This document shows positions 6,639 to 9,426 of a DNA stretch of 9,426 nucleotides, piece after piece (positions within the stretch are counted from its first letter, which is position 1; each line of letters begins with the position of its first letter). The DNA comes from an uncultured Chlamydiae bacterium (GTDB lineage Bacteria > Chlamydiota > Chlamydiia > Chlamydiales > SM23-39), in NCBI GenBank assembly GCA_903909295.1, contig CAIVVG010000059.1, positions 1 to 9,426 of the forward strand, given 5' to 3'. The position numbers and the translations under genes are program-made. The notes beneath the pieces were generated by a model, which made no database searches, was not told where the DNA came from, and saw only the letters and a program-made list of their open reading frames with translations.

Positions 6639-7350
6639 GGAGACCTCCTTTTCCGAGCAGGGGAGTGTGATAGAGGCCCATGGCAAAATGTTCGCACACT
6701 TCTTTGGGGAGATAGGCCTGTACTTGACCCTGAACGCAGAGGACTCGATCGACCCGTTCGATGATCGTATTGAGATCGTGTGTGACCATCAAGACCGTCT
6801 TTTTTCCCTTCATTTGTTCCAGCAGTCGAAAGAAGATCTGTGTCGAGGGAACGTCGATATTGGCTGTAGGTTCGTCTAAAAGGAGGATTTCCGGGTCGGA
6901 GAGGAGCGCGCGAGCTAGCAGAGCCCGTTGCGCTAATCCCCCCGATAGGGCGCCGAAGGACTGATTGAGGTGGGGCATCAAGCCGAGCTGTTCGATTAGG
7001 TGGAGGGCTCGTTCTTTGATATTTTTCGGATAGAGGCCGAGCCAAGAGATTTTGGACAGAGCTCCGAGCATGACCAGTTCGAGGAGTGTAATGGGAAAGT
7101 CCCTGTCTGTCCGATGCGCTTGAGGGACATAGCCGATGAGAGAGCGAGCTTTGGCAGGAGCGTGACCTTGAATAGAGAGGCTCCCCTGTTGAGGTTGCAA
7201 AAAGCCCATCAGCAGCTTCAGCAGCGTCGTCTTGCCGCCCCCATTCGGGCCCATGATCCCTAAGAACTCGCCCTTTTGTACTCTGAGAGAAACTTTGTGG
7301 AGAACAGACCGCCCTTCAAAGCCAAAGGAGACGTTTGACAGTTCAATCAT
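6622..7350 (-). CDS. Metal ABC transporter ATP-binding protein (ZnuC/MntA/TroB type)
   Basis: A 242-aa ABC ATPase of normal length for this family. Walker A GPNGGGKTT at 34-42, Q-loop Gln77 (YVPQ), signature LSGGLAQR at 135-142, Walker B ILLLDEP at 155-161 and switch His191 (THD) are all intact. It powers the adjacent permease on the cytoplasmic face. ATG 7350 is preferred because it gives the standard opening MIELSNVSFGFEG and overlaps the end of the binding-protein gene by 8 nt, which suggests translational coupling; a 15-codon extension to 7395 exists but looks unrelated to the family. Metal specificity cannot be read from the ATPase. Confidence 0.95.
   Translation of the reverse strand: MIELSNVSFGFEGRSVLHKVSLRVQKGEFLGIMGPNGGGKTTLLKLLMGFLQPQQGSLSIQGHAPAKARSLIGYVPQAHRTDRDFPITLLELVMLGALSKISWLGLYPKNIKERALHLIEQLGLMPHLNQSFGALSGGLAQRALLARALLSDPEILLLDEPTANIDVPSTQIFFRLLEQMKGKKTVLMVTHDLNTIIERVDRVLCVQGQVQAYLPKEVCEHFAMGLYHTPLLGKGGLPVFSR
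6644..6650 (-). promoter_or_regulatory. Perfect Shine-Dalgarno AAGGAGG pointing to a CTG start
   Basis: On the - strand AAGGAGG is followed by five nt (TCTCC) and then CTG TTT TTT CTC GAT. No ATG, GTG or TTG occurs at a usable distance. This SD lies within the last codons of the ATPase gene and suggests CTG initiation of the permease at 6638. Confidence 0.65.
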
Positions 7351-8200
7351 GTTGGGTCTCTGCGATAAGATGAGCCAGTTTGCGCAGAGTTTCAAAGTAG
7401 TCGGGGGAATAGGGGTCGATCCAGCGGACCGGTACGTGCAGTTTGTCGGCGATCATCTGCGCCCCCTTATTGTTGTATTGGGGAAGCGCTAGAGCAAGGG
7501 TCGCCCCCTCTACAGCTGCTCTATGCATCGTGTGCTCGAGCTGCTTGGGGCGAGGATCTTTTCCCTCGTACTCAACGGAGAGCTGTTCGAGGTGGTAGTC
7601 CTTGCAAAAATAGCCGAATGCCGGGTGGGAGACGATGATGGAGCGATCTTTGAGAGGTGCGAGGAGTGCCCGGATTTCCCCATCAAGAGCAGCCAATTCT
7701 TGTTGGAGAAGGTCGCGATTCTTCACAAGATGTCCCTGCTCAGGAAAAACCCCTGTAAGCGCTTTTTCGATCTGTCCCACCTGGAGCGAAGCGAGCTGAG
7801 GGCTCAGCCAAATGTGCCGGTCAAAGTGGTCCATGCCACAGTGATGGCATGCGTGCTCCCCCTCTTCAATGAGAGGGATGCCCACTCTCAGGTCAATCAC
7901 CACAAGAGACGGGTTCCGTTTTTGTAGAATCGGGGCGATTTTCGCCTCAAACGGCTCCCCAATGCAAAACCAGATCGAGGCCTTTTCCATTCGGGCGACC
8001 TCCTGGGAGGTGGGCTCAAAAGAGTGGGGATTGGCCCCCATAGGGACCACGGCTCGCACCTCGATGCCCGCTCCTGCGACCCGCTCCACCAGAGAGCGGT
8101 AGGGGGCGATGCTCACCAAGACAAGCGGCTTTGTGGTAGGTTCGGGGAGAGGGGCCTTGTGGCACCCAGCTAAAAGGATTAGGAGCAGTACTGTTCTCAT
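7343..8200 (-). CDS. Metal-binding lipoprotein, ABC transporter substrate-binding component (ZnuA/TroA family)
   Basis: A cluster A-I (TroA/ZnuA) binding protein. With ATG 8200 it has 285 aa and a short lipoprotein signal ending in LAGC (lipid-modified Cys13). Metal-ligand positions are visible: His59 in GANPHSFEP, His129 in DRHIWLSP, His192 in SHPAFGYF and Asp262 in IDPYSPDYF. A His/Cys-rich loop (116-129, HACHHC followed by DHFDRH) precedes the second ligand, where zinc-specific members carry a His/Asp-rich loop, so zinc is my preferred substrate; Mn or Fe is not excluded. It captures metal in the periplasm and delivers it to the permease. The first in-frame ATG (8251) adds 17 residues; neither start has a clear SD. 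A TATAAA on the - strand (8225-8230) between them would favour 8200 if it is the -10. First gene of the three-gene operon. Confidence 0.93.
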   Translation of the reverse strand: MRTVLLLILLAGCHKAPLPEPTTKPLVLVSIAPYRSLVERVAGAGIEVRAVVPMGANPHSFEPTSQEVARMEKASIWFCIGEPFEAKIAPILQKRNPSLVVIDLRVGIPLIEEGEHACHHCGMDHFDRHIWLSPQLASLQVGQIEKALTGVFPEQGHLVKNRDLLQQELAALDGEIRALLAPLKDRSIIVSHPAFGYFCKDYHLEQLSVEYEGKDPRPKQLEHTMHRAAVEGATLALALPQYNNKGAQMIADKLHVPVRWIDPYSPDYFETLRKLAHLIAETQHD

Positions 8201-8340
8201 CGGAAGGATGATCGCCGTTTTGGGTTTATAAATCAAGGTTGACGCAGTCATTTTGGAGTTTGTCTGTATTTTATTTGCAAATTATTAATTTTAAGCTGCT
8301 TGGCGCCCCTTCATGCTCCCCCTGCCCAAAAATGTTAGAC
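8201..8340 (-). promoter_or_regulatory. AT-rich upstream region of the metal transporter operon
   Basis: No gene is evident here. On the - strand there are two -10-like hexamers, TAAAAT (8268-8273) and TATAAA (8225-8230), neither with a good -35. A perfect 10-bp palindrome ATTTGCAAAT (8273-8282) overlaps the first and would be a plausible operator site, for example for a Fur/Zur-type regulator, though it is shorter than a classical 19-bp box. Regulation by metal is inferred only from the operon's function. Confidence 0.3.
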
Positions 8341-8497
8341 CTCTTAGAGGGTGTTCTGTAAAAAATATTTCATCGAGTTTTTGGATTATTTTGGCCTCTT
8401 TTCGACAACAGTATATAGCCCCCCATTTTTGCATCGAAAATAGGCTCAAAAGAACCGAAAAATCGATCAAAATTTTTTTACAGAACACCCTCTTAGA
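8341..8497 (+). repeat. Palindromic element B with terminal inverted repeats and 7-8 bp flanking duplication (MITE-like)
   Basis: The terminal repeats GGGTGTTCTGTAAAAAA (8349-8365) and its exact complement (8474-8490) form 17 perfect pairs, and weaker pairing continues inward so that nearly the whole element folds on itself around a loop near 8407-8434. The octamer CTCTTAGA flanks both sides in direct orientation (8341-8348 and 8490-8497, one base shared with the right arm), as expected for a target-site duplication. The left arm 8368-8406 carries the core shared with the element at 5728-5811. There is no room for a transposase; if mobile it would need one in trans. Terminal GGG with a 7-8 bp duplication recalls ends of several IS families, but I assign none. 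Confidence 0.8.
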
Positions 8498-8520
8498 TCA
8501 CAGTCGCCAAAATAAGACTA

Positions 8521-8561
8521 CGCACTGGGCCCGGCCTTTGGCTGAGTCCGGTGCGTTTTTT
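8521..8561 (+). terminator. Intrinsic terminator hairpin with T6, no obvious gene upstream on this strand
   Basis: CGCAC (8521-8525) pairs with GTGCG (8551-8555), with further inner pairing (TGGG with TCCG, GCC-TTT-GGC at the tip), followed by TTTTTT (8556-8561). It is a clear + strand intrinsic terminator. The nearest upstream + strand feature is the palindromic element, so it may end a small RNA or act as a leader attenuator for the gene starting at 8620. Confidence 0.75.
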
Positions 8562-8566
8562 CCCTC

Positions 8567-8595
8567 TTGCTAAAAAATTTTCTTTTCTGTACGCT
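8567..8595 (+). promoter_or_regulatory. Weak promoter candidate for the small membrane protein gene
   Basis: TTGCTA (8567-8572), a 17-nt AT-rich spacer and TACGCT (8590-8595) lie between the terminator and the SD of the next gene. The -10 match is poor, so this is tentative. Confidence 0.25.
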
Positions 8596-8619
8596 CCTTG
8601 CCTTTCAAAGGAGAATTTT

Positions 8620-9111
8620 ATGCAAGTATATGGAACAAATCTGCACCCTGCTTGGGTCGCCCTTTGCTGTACGCCAGGAGTTGGTGGCGCGCTGTCATTC
8701 ATCGGAGCCTGTAAATGGGGCAATGAAGCTGCCACACTGCCTGCGATTTTTGAAGAGAAAAATAGGCAGTATCTGGCGGCCAGAGAGCATCGAAGAGAGG
8801 GGTCTGGGGATTCAGTTGTAATGGAGGGAGCTAAGGAGGGTTATTTTGAAGAAATCTCCCGGAAGCAAGCCATTTACACGGTGACCGGTCTGGTCTCCTC
8901 TATTTTGAGCCTGGCTCTCATGATTCAGCAAGTGGCTAGCCCTCTTTTTCAGGTGTGTGCATTATGGACGGCTCTCTATGCTGTCGCCGCTTACTCGGCG
9001 GTCTCTCAGGTAGGTGCTGTGGAGAAGGGCGCTAGAGCAGAGGAACCGGTCTTTCCGCAACCGATTTCCTACGCTGTTCCCGCTATGCGCCTCGTATATG
9101 GGCTTGTGTAA
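8620..9111 (+). CDS. Small membrane protein with bilobed hydrophobic domain, Inc-like candidate
   Basis: A 163-aa protein I do not recognise. Hydrophobic segments are at about 11-31, 84-104 and 107-128. The last two are separated by only a few residues and form the two-lobed hydrophobic hairpin that is the main hallmark of chlamydial inclusion membrane (Inc) proteins. A charged stretch (45-82, rich in Glu, Arg and Lys) precedes the hairpin, and a soluble C-terminal tail follows. ATG 8620 is chosen because AAAGGAGA lies upstream with 6 nt between GGAG and the start; a 23-codon in-frame extension to GTG 8551 runs back into the terminator hairpin and is rejected. The gene ends in tandem TAA TAA. 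It stands alone between a terminator and tRNA-Ser. The Inc assignment is an inference from hydropathy by eye; an ordinary small inner-membrane protein is the alternative. Confidence 0.7.
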   Translation: MQVYGTNLHPAWVALCCTPGVGGALSFIGACKWGNEAATLPAIFEEKNRQYLAAREHRREGSGDSVVMEGAKEGYFEEISRKQAIYTVTGLVSSILSLALMIQQVASPLFQVCALWTALYAVAAYSAVSQVGAVEKGARAEEPVFPQPISYAVPAMRLVYGLV

Positions 9112-9127
9112 TAACGGATTATTCTGG

Positions 9128-9275
9128 TAGCCTGTTTAGGCAGCCGTGGAGAGATGTCCGAGTGGCTTAAGGAGCACGCTTGGAAAGCGTGTGTGCGTGA
9201 AAGCGTACCGTGGGTTCGAATCCCACTCTCTCCGAATTTTGTACACAAAAATCTTGAAACCTCCTAAACAGGCTA
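9128..9275. repeat. 13-bp perfect inverted repeat bracketing tRNA-Ser
   Basis: TAGCCTGTTTAGG (9128-9140) and CCTAAACAGGCTA (9263-9275) are exact reverse complements lying 7 nt before and 28 nt after the tRNA gene. In a precursor transcript they could pair into a stem that closes the tRNA into a loop. They may equally be ends of a small mobile segment. Confidence 0.7.
9148..9234 (+). tRNA. tRNA-Ser (anticodon GGA)
   Basis: The acceptor stem GGAGAGA (9148-9154) pairs with TCTCTCC (9227-9233), with discriminator G9234. The anticodon arm is CACGC-TTGGAAA-GCGTG with anticodon GGA at 9182-9184, reading UCC and UCU. A long variable arm (about 9192-9209) marks a class II serine tRNA, and the T arm is GTGGG-TTCGAAT-CCCAC (9210-9226). 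CCA is not encoded, so it would be added by CCA transferase. Confidence 0.96.
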
Positions 9276-9294
9276 TCGAAGCAAGAGAGTTATT

Positions 9295-9426
9295 GTGAGA
9301 TGTCCTTTTTGTAATCACGAGGAGTCCAAAGTCACCGATTCGCGCGATGCGGTGGAGAGCAATGCGGTCCGCCGAAGGCGGGAGTGTTGCCAGTGCATGC
9401 GCCGTTTCACGACGTTTGAAACGGTC
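9295..9426 (+). CDS. nrdR: NrdR transcriptional repressor of ribonucleotide reductase genes, N-terminal part (runs off window)
   Basis: The 44 visible codons begin MRCPFCNH and continue through VTDSR, RRRRECCQC and RRFTTFETV, the NrdR zinc ribbon with Cys3, Cys6, Cys31 and Cys34 and the following RRFTT(Y/F)E motif. The ATP-cone domain that senses ATP/dATP lies beyond the window. NrdR binds NrdR boxes upstream of nrd operons and represses them when dNTP is plentiful. The start is GTG 9295, with a weak AAGAGAG upstream. An additional Cys32 beside Cys31 is a small oddity (the family often has Leu or Glu there). Confidence 0.95.
   Translation, partial: MRCPFCNHEESKVTDSRDAVESNAVRRRRECCQCMRRFTTFETV

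Noticed and set aside
8291..8488. 65-codon - strand frame inside the palindromic element
   Set aside because: Almost all of it is inverted-repeat sequence and it has no SD; an open frame by chance.
8551..8619. 23-codon N-terminal extension of the small membrane protein
   Set aside because: It would start in the terminator hairpin, while the ATG at 8620 has a good SD.
9241..9256. ACACAAAAATCTTG upstream of nrdR as an NrdR box (autoregulation)
   Set aside because: It matches the 16-bp box only in scattered positions, lacks dyad symmetry, and there is no second box at the usual spacing.
9136..9318. 60-codon - strand frame across the tRNA gene (contains WDSNPRYAFTHTRF)
   Set aside because: It is the antisense of tRNA-Ser; this peptide is a well-known spurious product of serine tRNA loci.

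Overview
The window reads as chromosomal DNA from a member of the Chlamydiota, probably an environmental (amoeba-associated) lineage. The basis is the clustering of a TroA/ZnuA-type metal ABC transporter (binding protein, ATPase, permease) with rplU, rpmA and obg. I recall the same six genes being neighbours in Chlamydia trachomatis (CT415-CT420). An Inc-like bilobed membrane protein and a small secreted barrel-like protein fit this. The base composition looks well above that of C. trachomatis. The assignment is an inference from gene content and memory, not a database result.

Layout. Bases 1-3114 (+ strand) hold the 3' part of a large AsmA/YhdP-like protein, a degenerate ComF-like zinc-ribbon/phosphoribosyltransferase gene with no ordinary start codon, and a stomatin/slipin (SPFH) gene. 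The last two overlap, and the run ends at a bidirectional terminator (3135-3176). Bases 3200-3814 (- strand) encode a small exported protein with a strong SD and a GTG start. Bases 3904-5669 (- strand) carry rplU-rpmA-obg, with a good promoter before rplU and a 141-nt palindrome plus T-run between rpmA and obg. Bases 5796-8200/8251 (- strand) carry the metal transporter operon, binding protein > ATPase > permease, with overlapping genes. Bases 8201-8619 are non-coding: an upstream region, a 142-nt inverted-repeat element and a terminator hairpin. Bases 8620-9111 (+) encode a small membrane protein. Next come tRNA-Ser(GGA) inside a 13-bp inverted repeat and the first 44 codons of nrdR, which runs off the window.

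The most unusual signal is a pair of fold-back elements, 5728-5811 and 8341-8497. They share a 39-nt core (36/39 identical, including 24 identical bases in a row) in opposite orientation, yet their terminal inverted repeats are perfect and completely different. They bracket the metal transporter operon, and each is accompanied by an 8-bp direct repeat. One supplies the last codons and stop codon of the permease. This looks like a palindromic mobile repeat (MITE-like) family, or a structured element whose stem varies while its core is kept. The second notable theme is non-AUG initiation or frameshifting: a CTG start behind a perfect SD for the permease, and an A9 run that could fuse the AsmA-like and ComF-like frames.
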